From Sinorhizobium sp. BG8 (GTDB taxonomy: Bacteria; Pseudomonadota; Alphaproteobacteria; Rhizobiales; Rhizobiaceae): a DNA stretch of 64,000 bases. Position 1 is the stretch's first letter; every line of letters begins with the position of its first letter. Shown here in pieces: positions 63,873 to 64,000 of this stretch. The stretch covers positions 2,623,501-2,687,500 of the forward strand of contig NZ_CP044011.1 of the NCBI RefSeq assembly GCF_016864555.1, given 5' to 3'. Both the position numbers and the translations under genes were made by a program. The notes under the pieces are model-generated. The model saw only the letters and a program-made list of their open reading frames with translations. It was not told where the DNA came from and ran no database searches.

Positions 63873-64000
63873 GACGGGCTCCTCGTTCGACGGAAAGCGG
63901 AAAGCTTCGCTCTAATCCAGTTCTACGCGCCTGGAAATCACCTGTAACGGCAAGGAACGGATGATCCACAGGCAAGCGGGAGCAGAGACCTCACCGCGAC

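Noticed and set aside
1-64000. Insertion sequences, integrases, phage genes, CRISPR arrays, tRNA or rRNA genes
   Set aside because: No transposase or integrase motifs, no direct-repeat/spacer pattern, and no tRNA-like or rRNA-like sequence was recognised by eye on either strand.

Overview
The window looks like a chromosomal segment of a high-G+C alphaproteobacterium of the Rhizobiaceae or a near relative. The basis is the long cobalamin-dependent ribonucleotide reductase (NrdJ, 1274 aa) with a pair of NrdR boxes, a Gpt-type xanthine phosphoribosyltransferase, FixJ-like response regulators, TPR-type class III cyclases, many LysR/GntR/MerR/Lrp regulators beside small catabolic units, and dispersed intergenic repeats. 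I saw no rRNA, tRNA, CRISPR array, transposase or phage gene. Most of the window is accessory catabolic, efflux and signalling content; only nrdJ and gpt at the right end, and ilvD, look like housekeeping genes.

Layout. 0-5.5 kb: end of an amidohydrolase, then a GntR-regulated two-component flavin monooxygenase operon (flavin reductase, HpaB-like oxygenase, cupin), closed by a LysR gene. 5.6-9 kb: a PNPOx-like protein, a decayed PQQ sugar dehydrogenase, and a DJ-1/PfpI protein divergent from a second LysR gene. 9-13.6 kb: a cyclase-TPR-rhodanese fusion followed by a TRADD-N-associated-type membrane protein and an orphan solute-binding protein. 13.9-27 kb: ilvD, a tandem PAP2/haloperoxidase-like protein, small tautomerases, an Lrp regulator facing a decayed azlD, a SABATH-like carboxyl methyltransferase, isochorismatase-like, PhzF-like and CatB-like enzymes, a DUF1254 protein and a hydratase. 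27-35.5 kb: MerR/MFS pair, a sensor-cyclase, a lipoprotein hydrolase and a MASE1-PAS3 histidine kinase.

35.7-53.3 kb is an export and signalling block: an EmrAB-like pump coupled to a class III cyclase, an EF-hand protein, a YbhGFSR-like ABC exporter coupled to a histidine kinase, an MscS channel with a cyclic-nucleotide-binding-like domain, and three response regulators. Three near-identical 16-bp palindromes in this block (42937, 52016, 53387) suggest a common regulator.

53.5-58.3 kb holds a secreted cupin, an NmrA-like reductase and a GntR-controlled pair of proline-racemase-family genes (hydroxyproline-type metabolism) sharing one operator sequence. 58.7-64 kb is nrdJ with NrdR boxes, and gpt.

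The best candidates for something little described are the palindrome regulon of the signalling block, the cyclase-pseudo-rhodanese plus TRADD-associated membrane pair, the bacterial SABATH-like methyltransferase bordered by related repeats, and an intergenic region with mutually exclusive stem-loops at 35.6 kb. All functions are read from sequence by eye; none was confirmed by search.
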